From: Prevotellaceae bacterium UBA1710
GTDB lineage: Bacteria > Bacteroidota > Bacteroidia > Bacteroidales > Bacteroidaceae
Direction: 5' to 3'
Length of the DNA: 26,518 nucleotides
Assembly: GCA_002317355.1 (NCBI GenBank)
Contig: DCJC01000014.1
Location: forward strand, 43,087-69,604
Shown here: positions 7,564-16,265 of the stretch, in pieces
How positions within the stretch are numbered: the stretch's first letter is position 1
Layout: every line of letters starts with the position of its first letter
Made by a program: the position numbers and the translations under genes
Notes under the pieces: generated by a model
Told to the model about the DNA's origin: nothing
Database searches by the model: none
The model's input: only the letters and a program-made list of their open reading frames with translations

Positions 7564-7832
7564 TGAAAATAAACGAAGGATTTGAAGTTCGCTCAGTTTG
7601 TGGCGAATATATGATGGTAGCAATGGGTGAGAAGAACATTGATTTCTCACACGTTATCGCGTTTAACGAAACATCTGTGTTCATCTGGAATCAGATGCTT
7701 GCTGGTAAGGATACAGTTGAGGCTGTTGCTACAGCTCTTACTGAAGAGTATGAGGTGGATTACGAAACAGCATGCAAGGATGTAGATACTCTCGTAAAGC
7801 AGTTGGCTGAATACGGAGTTGTGGAATTGTAG
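7563..7832 (+). CDS. PqqD-like peptide chaperone (RRE fold)
   Basis: The product has 89 residues and the size and pattern of the PqqD family. Beta-strands of GFEVRSVCGEYMMVAMG type open the protein. They are followed by FNETSVFIWNQMLAGKD (residues 38-54) and a winged-helix part, EEYEVDYETACKDVDTLVKQL, ending AEYGVVEL. The family binds leader peptides of ribosomally made, modified peptides and presents them to tailoring enzymes. No radical SAM enzyme or cyclase is in the window. The only likely partners are the kinase and peptidase genes just upstream, separated by a 169-bp gap with the 11-bp repeat. aspS begins 24 bp downstream. Confidence 0.8.
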   Translation: MKINEGFEVRSVCGEYMMVAMGEKNIDFSHVIAFNETSVFIWNQMLAGKDTVEAVATALTEEYEVDYETACKDVDTLVKQLAEYGVVEL

Positions 7833-7856
7833 GAAATTAAAAACTTAAAATAAAAG

Positions 7857-9647
7857 ATGTACAGAACAAAGACTTGTGGAGAACTTCGTATCTCCAACGT
7901 TGGCGAGACAGTTACTCTCGCTGGATGGGTACAGAGCGTTCATAACCTTGGCGCACTTACCTTCGTAGATCTTCGTGACCGTTACGGCATCACACAGCTT
8001 GCTTTCAATGAGGATGCTGCTGAGGATCTCCGTCAGAAGGCTGGCAAGCTCGGTCGTGAGTTTGTTATTCAGGCAACTGGTACTGTTGCTGAGCGTTATT
8101 CTAAGAATAAGAATATCCCAACAGGTGATATTGAGATTATCGTTAGTGAGCTCAATATTCTCAATACTTCAGACGTACCTCCATTCACTATCGAGGATGA
8201 GAGTGATGGTGGTGACGATATCCGTATGAAGTATCGTTATCTCGACCTTCGTCGTTCATGTGTTCGCAAGAACCTTGAGCTTCGTCATAAGTTCGCATTT
8301 GAGGTTCGCCGTTATCTCGATCAGCAGGGCTTCCTTGAGATCGAGACTCCAATCCTCGTGAACTCAACTCCAGAGGGTGCTCGTGACTTCGTTGTGCCTT
8401 CACGCATGAATCCAGGTCAGTTCTATGCTCTTCCTCAGTCTCCACAGACTTTGAAGCAGCTCTCTATGGTAGCTGGTATCGACCGTTATTTCCAGATTTG
8501 TAAGTGTTTCCGTGATGAGGACCTTCGTGCTGACCGTCAGCCAGAGTTCACTCAGATCGACTGCGAGATGTCATTCGTTGAGCAGGAGGACATCCTCCAG
8601 ATGTTCGAGGGCATGAGCCGTCATCTCTTCAAGACTATCCTCAATATCGACATCCCAACACTCCCACGCATGACATGGGCAGACGCAATGAAGTATTATG
8701 GTTCTGATAAGCCAGATACACGTTTCGGTATGGAGTTCGTTGAGTTGAAGACTACTCAGATTGATAACGCATCAAAGGAAATCGTACCAAGCATCTTCCC
8801 TGCAGGTTTTGCTGTATTTGATGATGCAGCATACATCGGTGGTATCTGCTGTGAGGGACAGGCTGTTCTCACACGTAAGCAGATTGACCAGCTCACAGAC
8901 TTCGTTAAGCGTCCACAGATTGGTGCTAAGGGACTTGTCTATGCTCGTGTTCAGGAAGATGGTAGCGTGAAGTCAAGTGTGGATAAGTTCTACGATCAGG
9001 ATGCCCTTCAGGCACTCAAGGAGAAGATGCAGGCAAAGGCAGGCGATCTTATCCTTATCCTTTCTGGTGACGATGCTATGAAGGTACGTAAGCAGCTTTG
9101 CGAGCTTCGTCTTGAGATGGGTACACGCATGGGACTCCGTGATAAGTTCAACTTCTCTTGTCTCTGGGTTATCGACTTCCCAATGTACGAGTGGAGTGAT
9201 GAGGAGCAGCGCCTCATGGCTATGCACCACCCATTCACATCACCAAAGCCAGAGGATATTCCTCTTCTCGATACAGATCCAGCAAGTGTTCGTGCTAATG
9301 CATACGATATGGTTATCAATGGTGTTGAGGTTGGCGGTGGTTCTATCCGTATCCACGATGCTAAGCTTCAGCAGAAGATCTTCGAGATCCTCGGCTTTAC
9401 ACCTGAGCAGGCACAGGCTAAGTTCGGCTTCCTGATGAATGCGTTCAAGTTCGGTGCACCTCCTCACGGTGGTCTTGCTTATGGTCTTGATCGTTTCGTA
9501 AGTCTCTTCGCAGGTCTCGACTCAATCCGCGACTGTATCGCGTTCCCTAAGAACAACTCAGGTCGTGACGTAATGCTTGATGCTCCTGGATATCTCGATC
9601 CAAAGCAGCTTGAGGAACTTCAGATCAAGGTTGATGTAAAGGCCTAA
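7857..9647 (+). CDS. aspS: Aspartyl-tRNA synthetase
   Basis: The product has 596 residues, the usual length for the bacterial enzyme, which charges tRNA-Asp with aspartate in the cytoplasm. The N-terminal OB-fold anticodon-binding domain covers about 1-110 and opens with MYRTKTCGELR. The class II catalytic core follows, with motif 2 FRDEDLRADRQPEFTQID near 217-235 and motif 3 GLAYGLDRF near 538. It is interrupted by the bacterial GAD insert (about 290-420). Codon use is strongly biased, as for highly expressed genes. It lies 24 bp after the PqqD-like gene with no visible terminator, so it may be read from the upstream transcript. Confidence 0.96.
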   Translation: MYRTKTCGELRISNVGETVTLAGWVQSVHNLGALTFVDLRDRYGITQLAFNEDAAEDLRQKAGKLGREFVIQATGTVAERYSKNKNIPTGDIEIIVSELNILNTSDVPPFTIEDESDGGDDIRMKYRYLDLRRSCVRKNLELRHKFAFEVRRYLDQQGFLEIETPILVNSTPEGARDFVVPSRMNPGQFYALPQSPQTLKQLSMVAGIDRYFQICKCFRDEDLRADRQPEFTQIDCEMSFVEQEDILQMFEGMSRHLFKTILNIDIPTLPRMTWADAMKYYGSDKPDTRFGMEFVELKTTQIDNASKEIVPSIFPAGFAVFDDAAYIGGICCEGQAVLTRKQIDQLTDFVKRPQIGAKGLVYARVQEDGSVKSSVDKFYDQDALQALKEKMQAKAGDLILILSGDDAMKVRKQLCELRLEMGTRMGLRDKFNFSCLWVIDFPMYEWSDEEQRLMAMHHPFTSPKPEDIPLLDTDPASVRANAYDMVINGVEVGGGSIRIHDAKLQQKIFEILGFTPEQAQAKFGFLMNAFKFGAPPHGGLAYGLDRFVSLFAGLDSIRDCIAFPKNNSGRDVMLDAPGYLDPKQLEELQIKVDVKA

Positions 9648-9795
9648 CTCCGGTTCGCTTTTAAGAATAATCACATTAATAATATAATAACACCAAGCCC
9701 CTATAAGGGATCTTGACTATAATACATCCTTCCCTTTGGGAGATTTGTCGATAAGACCCTTCGACGTAAGGAGAAAAGGCTTGGTTAGGTTCAAT

Positions 9796-11136
9796 ATGTT
9801 TGAAAATCTATCAGAAAGACTTGAACGCTCGTTCAAGATACTTAAGGGTGAAGGTAAGATCACCGAAATCAATGTAGCGGAGACTCTCAAGGACGTACGT
9901 CGTGCGCTCCTTGACGCCGATGTAAACTATAAGGTGGCAAAGACCTTTACTGACTCAGTAAAGAAGAAGGCTCTGGGTATGAACGTACTCACAGCCATCA
10001 AGCCAGGTCAGCTCATGGTTAAGCTCGTTCACGATGAGCTTACAGAACTTATGGGTGGTCAAGCTACCGAACTTAAGTTGCAGCAGAAGCCTGCCGTTAT
10101 CCTTATGGCAGGTCTCAATGGTGCGGGTAAGACAACAATGTCTGGTAAGCTCGCTCTCATGCTCAAGAATAAGATGAACCGCAAGCCTTTGCTCGCAGCA
10201 TGTGATACATTCCGTCCTGCTGCTATGGAGCAGTTGCGTGTTCTTGCTGAGCAGGTTCAGGTACCAATTCATCTCGAGGAAGGTGCTAAGGATCCAATCG
10301 CAGTAGCAAAGAATGCTATTCAGCAGGCTAAGGCTGAAGGCTTTGATGTAGTTATCGTCGATACTGCTGGTCGTCAGTCTATTGACGAGGAACTCATGCA
10401 GCAGATTCAGGACATCAAGGCTGCTGTTAATCCAGATGAGACTCTTCTCGTTGTTGATGCGATGACTGGTCAGGATGCTGTTAATACAGCTAAGGAGTTC
10501 AACGATCGTCTTGAGATTGATGGTGTTATCCTCACAAAGCTCGATGGTGATACTCGTGGTGGTGCAGCTCTCTCAATCCGTAGCGTTGTAACAAAGCCAA
10601 TCAAGTTCATCGGTACAGGTGAGAAGATGGAGGCTCTCGATGTCTTCCACCCAGAGCGTATGTCTGACCGTATCCTCGGCATGGGTGACGTTGTTTCACT
10701 CGTAGAGCGTGCTCAGGAGCAGTTCGACCTTGAGGAGGCTAAGAAACTTGAGAAGAAGATTCGTAAGAATCAGTTCGACTTCAACGACTTCCTCGGACAG
10801 ATTCAGCAGATCAAGAAGATGGGTAACATCAAGGATCTTGCTGCAATGATTCCTGGTGTTGGTAAGGCTATCAAGGATGTAGAGATTGGTGATGATCCAT
10901 TCAAGAACATCGAGGCTATCATCTACTCTATGACTCCAAAGGAGCGTCAGCATCCAGAGATCCTCAACCAGTCTCGTCGCAATCGTATTGCTAAGGGTTC
11001 TGGTACTAACGTACAGGAAGTCAACAAGCTCATCAAGCAGTTCGACCAGACTCGTAAGATGATGAAGATGGTCAGCGGAATGAGTCCTGCAAAGATGGCT
11101 CAGATGGCAAACATGATGAAGCAGCAGGCTAAGTAG
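9796..11136 (+). CDS. ffh: Signal recognition particle protein Ffh
   Basis: The product has 446 residues from the ATG at 9796, beginning MFENLSERLERSFK, the normal family start. An in-frame ATG at 9736 would add 20 unrelated residues and is less likely. The N domain is followed by the GTPase domain, with P-loop GLNGAGKTT at 106-114, then DTFRPAA, DTAGRQ and TKLDGD. The C-terminal M domain ends in a methionine-rich segment (MMKMVSGMSPAKMAQM) that binds signal sequences and the SRP RNA. The protein targets nascent membrane and secreted proteins to FtsY. The 148-bp gap before it has short inverted repeats (ACCAAGCC near 9690, GGCTTGGT near 9780) but no clear promoter. Confidence 0.96.
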   Translation: MFENLSERLERSFKILKGEGKITEINVAETLKDVRRALLDADVNYKVAKTFTDSVKKKALGMNVLTAIKPGQLMVKLVHDELTELMGGQATELKLQQKPAVILMAGLNGAGKTTMSGKLALMLKNKMNRKPLLAACDTFRPAAMEQLRVLAEQVQVPIHLEEGAKDPIAVAKNAIQQAKAEGFDVVIVDTAGRQSIDEELMQQIQDIKAAVNPDETLLVVDAMTGQDAVNTAKEFNDRLEIDGVILTKLDGDTRGGAALSIRSVVTKPIKFIGTGEKMEALDVFHPERMSDRILGMGDVVSLVERAQEQFDLEEAKKLEKKIRKNQFDFNDFLGQIQQIKKMGNIKDLAAMIPGVGKAIKDVEIGDDPFKNIEAIIYSMTPKERQHPEILNQSRRNRIAKGSGTNVQEVNKLIKQFDQTRKMMKMVSGMSPAKMAQMANMMKQQAK

Positions 11137-11185
11137 GATTAAGGATTAGAGATTAGAGATTAGAGATTAAGGATTAAGGATTAAA
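11137..11185. repeat. Heptanucleotide tandem repeat GATTARR, seven units
   Basis: Seven uninterrupted 7-bp units start directly after the ffh stop: GATTAAG, GATTAGA three times, GATTAAG twice, GATTAAA. The array fills nearly the whole ffh-folD gap and ends 13 bp before the folD start. Confidence 0.9.
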
Positions 11186-11198
11186 GTATATAAAGATT

Positions 11199-12077
11199 AT
11201 GGAACTAATCGACGGAAAAGCAACCGCTACAGCCATTAAGGCTGAGATTGCAGAAGAAGTAAAGCAGATCATGGCTGCAGGTGGCAAGCAGCCACATCTT
11301 GCTGCTGTTCTCGTTGGTCACGATGGTGGCTCTGAGACTTACGTAAAGAATAAGGTACTCGCATGCGAGGCTTGTGGATTCAAGTCAACTCTTATTCGCT
11401 ATGAGGCTGACATCACAGAGGAGGAACTCCTCAAGTGTGTTGATAATCTCAACAATGACCCTGATGTTGACGGATTTATCGTTCAGCTCCCATTACCAAA
11501 GCATATCAACGAGCAGAAGATTATCGAGGCTATCGACTACCGCAAGGATGTTGACGGTTTCCACCCAATCAACGTAGGTCGTATGGCTATCGGTCTCCCA
11601 TGTTTCATCTCAGCTACTCCTCTCGGTATCGTTACTCTTCTCAAGCGTTATGGCATCGAGACTTCTGGTAAGAAGTGTGTTGTACTTGGTCGCTCTAACA
11701 TCGTTGGTAAGCCAATGTCACAGCTAATGGTTCAGAAGCAGTATGGTGACGCTACAGTAACAGTTTGTCACTCTCACTCTAAGGACCTCAAGAAGGAGTG
11801 CCGTGAGGCTGATATCATCATCGCAGCTATCGGTCAGCCAGACTTCGTAACTGCTGATATGGTTAAGGATGGTGCTGTTATCGTTGACGTTGGTACAACA
11901 CGTGTACCAGACGCAACCCGTAAGAGCGGTTTCCGTCTCAATGGTGACGTGAAGTTTGATGAGGTTGCACCAAAGTGCTCATTCATCACTCCAGTACCAG
12001 GTGGTGTAGGTCCTATGACCATCTGCTCTCTGATGAAGAATACACTTGCAGCAGGCAAGAAGGAATACTATTCTTAA
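11199..12077 (+). CDS. folD: Methylene-tetrahydrofolate dehydrogenase/cyclohydrolase
   Basis: The product has 292 residues, standard for FolD, which interconverts 5,10-methylene-, methenyl- and 10-formyl-tetrahydrofolate with NADP+. Visible marks are the catalytic YVKNK (Tyr48, Lys52), the substrate motif QLPLPKH near 96-102, the nucleotide-binding segment VVLGRSNIVGKPM, and the closing PVPGGVGPMT signature. Its reading strand and tight spacing suggest transcription together with ffh through the heptamer array. A hairpin follows the stop. Confidence 0.96.
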   Translation: MELIDGKATATAIKAEIAEEVKQIMAAGGKQPHLAAVLVGHDGGSETYVKNKVLACEACGFKSTLIRYEADITEEELLKCVDNLNNDPDVDGFIVQLPLPKHINEQKIIEAIDYRKDVDGFHPINVGRMAIGLPCFISATPLGIVTLLKRYGIETSGKKCVVLGRSNIVGKPMSQLMVQKQYGDATVTVCHSHSKDLKKECREADIIIAAIGQPDFVTADMVKDGAVIVDVGTTRVPDATRKSGFRLNGDVKFDEVAPKCSFITPVPGGVGPMTICSLMKNTLAAGKKEYYS

Positions 12078-12087
12078 AAATATTATA

Positions 12088-12126
12088 TAGCCCCTATCCC
12101 GCTTATGTAAGTAGGATAGGGGACTA
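12088..12126 (+). terminator. Possible hairpin terminator after folD
   Basis: CCCCTATCC (12091-12099) pairs with GGATAGGGG (12114-12122), extended by TAG/CTA with a bulge. It lies 10 bp after the folD stop. The downstream side is A-rich rather than T-rich, so termination is only moderately supported. Confidence 0.5.
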
Positions 12127-12155
12127 TTCAAAAAAACTAAAACCTAAACAATTAA

Positions 12156-15100
12156 ATGAAGCGAATTCTACTTTCCGCATTCGTTCTTGGCTCGACGGTA
12201 TTGGCCAACGCACAACAGCAACAATGGCTTGACGTAACAGATACTTACGTTAAGAATCCAACTTTCTTAGGAAATAATTACTCAAATTGGGAAGGAACAC
12301 GTTTCTCTGGTAATAATCCAAGGGAGAATGCCGAGCATTACAATAAGAAATACGATACCTACCAGACCATCAAAGGACTTAAGGCTGGTAAGTATCGTGT
12401 TAGCCTGAATGCCTTCTATAGAATGGGTACTTCCTCAAATGACTATTCCCTTTATTCCAGCGGAAACTATTCATCCAAGCAATATGCCAAGTTGTATGGA
12501 AAATCATCTAAGGGTGAATATTCTGTAGCTATTGTTCCTGCATGTTCTGCCATGCTCAAGACTTCGTTAGGTGGAAATTCTGCTGGTGTTGGAAATCAGA
12601 TAGGTTTTGGATGGTTTACACAATATGAATACTGCATTCCTTACAACATGGAAGCTGCATATTTCTGGTTTGCTGCTGGTTACTATAAGAACTCCGTGGA
12701 ATGTGAGGTAGGTGAGGATGGTGAATTGAAAATCGGTGTTCGTAAGTCAGAACAGATTTCAGAAGACTGGACATGTTTAGATGACTGGAAACTTGAATAT
12801 CTTGAGACTGTAACAACTCCAGCATCTGATAATATTGTCATCAATGAGCTCATGGCTGCAAATGTTGATGTTTATCGTGATCCATCAACAAACTTCGGTT
12901 CATGGGTAGAGCTCTATAATCCATCAGAGCAAACGGTTTCTCTTGGTGGACTCTATGTCACAGATGATGCAAATAATCTCAAGAAGAATCGTCTTAATGA
13001 TGATTATGGTCTTCTTCCTGCACATGGTTATGCAATCCTTAACTTTGACCATTTCGAGAACTATACAAAGCATGCGTATCGCCAGATTAATGACAAACTC
13101 AGTTGCGATGGTGGTACAATCATAATCTCTGATGGTACAAACATTCTTGCTCAAGCAGAATATCCAGAAGCTATCAGTCGTGTGTCGTACGCCCGTACTA
13201 AGGATGGAGGAGAAGAGTGGGGCACAACCGATGCACCAACTCCGGGCAAGAGTAATGCCGCTTCTGCCTTTGCTAAGAAACAGTTGGTGGCTCCAGAGGT
13301 AAATATTCCTGCAAAGCTTTTCACAGGTTCTCTTAATGTCGAAGTGACAATTCCTGAAGGTGCAACACTTCGATATACCACAGATGGCAGTACTCCAACT
13401 CTTACTAATGGTAAGACTTCTACTGAAGGAAAGTTCATTGTAAGTAGTTCTGCATGCTACCGTTTCCGCCTCTTCCAGGAAGGTATGCTTGCAGGTCCTG
13501 TTGTTACACGCACATACATCAAGAATAACGGAAATGAGCCTTTCCCTATCATCTCTATTGTAACAGACAAGAATAACATCTTGGAGAGTGAATACGGTAT
13601 CTTCCAGTATTCACAATATGGTCGTCCTGGTAATGGTCAGACTACTTGGTTCAATGGTAATATGGATTGGGATCGTCCTGTAAACTTTGAGTATATCACA
13701 ACTGATAATGAATGCGTGATATCTCAGGAGTGTGATTATTCTGCTTGTGGTGGATGGAGTAGAGCATGGTCTCCTCATTCATTCAAGTTGAAGGCAGCTA
13801 AGACATACGAACTTAATAACTCATTCGCTTATCAGTTCTTCGGAACAGAGTCTGCTAATCCTGCTGTAGAGAATGGTAAGAGCTTCCTCAAGCATAAGAC
13901 ACTCCAGATCCGTAATGGTGGTAATGATACTAATGCTCGTCTTAAGGATGCAGCAATGCAGCAGATTGTCGCTACAAGTGGACTCTATGTAGAGCATCAG
14001 GCATGGCAACCAGTTCATGTCTATATCAATGCTAAGTCGTATGCTGTTCTCAATATGCGTGAGCCAAATAATAAGCATTATGCTTCTGCCAACTATGGTA
14101 TTGATACAGATCTCATGGATCAGTTTGAGATTTGTCCAGATTCTGGCTATGTTCAGAAGGAAGGTACAAAGGATATGTTCAATAAATGGTTCGAACTGGC
14201 AAAGACAGCCTCTTCTGTTGAGTCATATAATGAAATCTGTAAGATTGTAGATATTGATGAGTATATCAACTACATGGCAGTAGAATTATATTTAGGTTCG
14301 ACAGACTGGCCTCATAATAACATGAAGGCTTTCCGCGATCAGAATGATGGTAAGTTCCGTTTTGTTCTCTTCGATCTTGACTTTGCTCTCGAGACAAATT
14401 CCCCATTTCAAGATTTCTTTAATCTAGAGACGTTTGAAAGAGAGCTCATGGGGTATGATTACTCAAAAAATAAGAGTCTCACTGGAGTTCTAAATAAGTC
14501 GTACATTGAGCCTGTTGCTATCTTTAAGAATATGCTCAAGAACGATACATTCCGTAAGAAGTTCATTGATACATATTGTCTTGTGGCAGGATCTGTGTTC
14601 GAGCCAACTCGTTCAAAGAGTATCGTTAATAAGATGTCTACATATCTCTCTAAGGGTGGATATGTAAATCCATCAAGCACAGCAAGTGATATCAACAACA
14701 AACTTGCTAATCGTCAGACACAGCAGATGGCTATGCTGAAGAACTGTTCATACATGAATCTTAAGAGTATGTCTGCACTGTCTGTTACTCTCGCAAGTAA
14801 TATTTCTTCTGCATCAATACAGGTCAACGGTATGGAGGTGCCAACAGGTAAGTTCAACGGCGGTCTCTACTCACCAATTACCCTCAAGGCTTCAGCGCCT
14901 GCAGGATATCGTTTCCTTGGCTGGAAGACAAGTTCTGGTGAATATGTTTCATATGAAATGGAGTATGAAATGCCTTCATCTGGCACTCAGAAACTTACTG
15001 CTGTATGGGAGGAAGTTGAGGCTGAGAAGCAAGCTGATTATGCTGCATGCCCTATTAAGATTAATGAGGTGAGTGCAAGCAATGATATGCTTGTTAATGA

Positions 15101-15734
15101 TCTTTTCAAGAAGGATGACTGGGTAGAGCTTTACAACACAACAGATGTTGATCTCAACGTAAATGGACTCTACCTCAGCGATAATGCTGCTAAGCCAACT
15201 AAGTATCAGATTTCTGCTCCAAATGAAAAGGCTGCTATCATCCCTGCTCACGGACATCTTATCGTATGGTGTAGCAAGCGTGAGGCAATGAGCGATATCC
15301 ATGCAAGCTTCAAGCTTGGTAATGACGAAGGTTCAATCGTTGTCCTTAGCTCAAGTGCTGATTTCGTAGCAAACAATCCTGCATACTTTGAAGCTAATCC
15401 TGAGATGAAGGAATTTGCTGATACTCTCCACTATGGACCAATGGCATACGACCAGACTGTAGGTCGTTATCCTGATGGAGGCAATAGCTATTACCTCTTC
15501 CATCATCCAACAATCAAGTATGCTAACTCTATCCAGAATGCAGATACATTTGTTGGTAAGGATGTTGTTACAGAGGTTATTGAGACTGGTATTGTTGAGG
15601 TTGCAGCAGACGATAAGTCAAATGCAAGCTACTTCACTCTCAATGGTGTCTTTGTTGGAAAAAATCTCAAGGCTCTTCCAAATGGTATCTATGTAGAGGT
15701 ATCTAATCAGAGAAGCAGAAAAGTAATAAAGTAA
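12156..15734 (+). CDS. Large secreted CotH-kinase family protein with two lamin-tail domains
   Basis: The product has 1192 residues. A Sec signal peptide (1-20, ending ANAQ) leads into an N-terminal carbohydrate-binding-like region (about 25-215). A lamin-tail domain follows (about 225-345, NIVINELMAAN...WVELYNPS), then a chitobiase-C-like strand region (about 395-460, LRYTTDGSTPT). The CotH kinase-like domain covers about 465-750, with DWPHNN and the metal-binding DLD at 740-742. A Listeria-Bacteroides type repeat lies near 885-957 (FLGWKTSSGE) and a second lamin-tail domain near 965-1085. The final 40 residues share the YFTLNGVFVG...LPNGIYV pattern with the tail of the M6 protease. CotH proteins can be protein kinases in spore coats, but the role of secreted Bacteroidetes forms is unknown. 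Its TAA directly abuts the ATG of the next gene. Confidence 0.85.
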   Translation: MKRILLSAFVLGSTVLANAQQQQWLDVTDTYVKNPTFLGNNYSNWEGTRFSGNNPRENAEHYNKKYDTYQTIKGLKAGKYRVSLNAFYRMGTSSNDYSLYSSGNYSSKQYAKLYGKSSKGEYSVAIVPACSAMLKTSLGGNSAGVGNQIGFGWFTQYEYCIPYNMEAAYFWFAAGYYKNSVECEVGEDGELKIGVRKSEQISEDWTCLDDWKLEYLETVTTPASDNIVINELMAANVDVYRDPSTNFGSWVELYNPSEQTVSLGGLYVTDDANNLKKNRLNDDYGLLPAHGYAILNFDHFENYTKHAYRQINDKLSCDGGTIIISDGTNILAQAEYPEAISRVSYARTKDGGEEWGTTDAPTPGKSNAASAFAKKQLVAPEVNIPAKLFTGSLNVEVTIPEGATLRYTTDGSTPTLTNGKTSTEGKFIVSSSACYRFRLFQEGMLAGPVVTRTYIKNNGNEPFPIISIVTDKNNILESEYGIFQYSQYGRPGNGQTTWFNGNMDWDRPVNFEYITTDNECVISQECDYSACGGWSRAWSPHSFKLKAAKTYELNNSFAYQFFGTESANPAVENGKSFLKHKTLQIRNGGNDTNARLKDAAMQQIVATSGLYVEHQAWQPVHVYINAKSYAVLNMREPNNKHYASANYGIDTDLMDQFEICPDSGYVQKEGTKDMFNKWFELAKTASSVESYNEICKIVDIDEYINYMAVELYLGSTDWPHNNMKAFRDQNDGKFRFVLFDLDFALETNSPFQDFFNLETFERELMGYDYSKNKSLTGVLNKSYIEPVAIFKNMLKNDTFRKKFIDTYCLVAGSVFEPTRSKSIVNKMSTYLSKGGYVNPSSTASDINNKLANRQTQQMAMLKNCSYMNLKSMSALSVTLASNISSASIQVNGMEVPTGKFNGGLYSPITLKASAPAGYRFLGWKTSSGEYVSYEMEYEMPSSGTQKLTAVWEEVEAEKQADYAACPIKINEVSASNDMLVNDLFKKDDWVELYNTTDVDLNVNGLYLSDNAAKPTKYQISAPNEKAAIIPAHGHLIVWCSKREAMSDIHASFKLGNDEGSIVVLSSSADFVANNPAYFEANPEMKEFADTLHYGPMAYDQTVGRYPDGGNSYYLFHHPTIKYANSIQNADTFVGKDVVTEVIETGIVEVAADDKSNASYFTLNGVFVGKNLKALPNGIYVEVSNQRSRKVIK

Positions 15735-16139
15735 ATGACACAAGAATTTTGTGATATACTAAACTCCCGACTTGATGGAACACTAAATCATACACTTGGT
15801 ATAGTGTTCCTTCCAAGTGAGGGAAATACTGTTAAGGCGGAAATGCCTATCAATGAGCATACTCGCCAGTACTTCGGCATACTTCATGGAGGTGCAGCTC
15901 TCGCTATGGCAGAGACATTAGCGGGTGCAGGAAGCCTTTCTGTCGTAGGTCTTGATGCTAAGATCTGTGGTCTTCAGGTCACAGGCAATCACGTTGGAAT
16001 GTCGCCTCACGAAGGAAAGGTTATCGGTATTGCAACACCAATACACCTTGGTCGCTCTACTCACATCTGGAATGTCGATGTGATGAGTGAAGAAGGTAAA
16101 CTCATCTCTACGGAGAGAGTTACGAATATGATATTGTAG
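15735..16139 (+). CDS. menI: Hotdog-fold acyl-CoA thioesterase, probably for DHNA-CoA (menaquinone pathway)
   Basis: The product has 134 residues. The PaaI/YdiI-type signature FGILHGGAALAMAETLAG (residues 47-64) has catalytic Glu60 and the HGG loop at 51-53. The later segment GKVIGIATPIHLGRSTHIWNVD is also typical. Because isochorismate synthase is next on the same strand, the likely job is hydrolysis of 1,4-dihydroxy-2-naphthoyl-CoA. The family alone would not exclude another acyl-CoA substrate, so the gene symbol is an inference. The start codon follows the stop of the CotH gene with no gap, which suggests translational coupling. Confidence 0.8.
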   Translation: MTQEFCDILNSRLDGTLNHTLGIVFLPSEGNTVKAEMPINEHTRQYFGILHGGAALAMAETLAGAGSLSVVGLDAKICGLQVTGNHVGMSPHEGKVIGIATPIHLGRSTHIWNVDVMSEEGKLISTERVTNMIL

Positions 16140-16256
16140 CCCCCTCCCGACCTCCCCGAGGGGAGGAGGTAATTAGACAGTAAGATAAACGAGAATGCCC
16201 AATCGCGAAAAGTTGTAACTACAATACTCCTCCCCTCGGGGAGGTCGGGAGGGGGC
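16139..16256. repeat. Palindromic element, intergenic copy between menI and menF
   Basis: Two perfect 29-bp inverted arms (16139-16167 and 16228-16256) flank a 60-bp spacer. Each arm contains an inner palindrome of CCTCCCC-NN-GGGGAGG form. The element starts on the last base of the menI stop and ends 9 bp before the menF ATG, so it fills the whole gap. The final G-rich arm is followed by CTTTATTTTA and might act as a partial terminator. A second copy lies inside menF at 16417. Confidence 0.92.
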
Positions 16257-16265
16257 CTTTATTTT

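Noticed and set aside
9736..9795. Upstream ATG giving Ffh a 20-residue N-terminal extension
   Set aside because: The added residues do not resemble Ffh, while MFENLSERLERSFK at 9796 is the normal family start.
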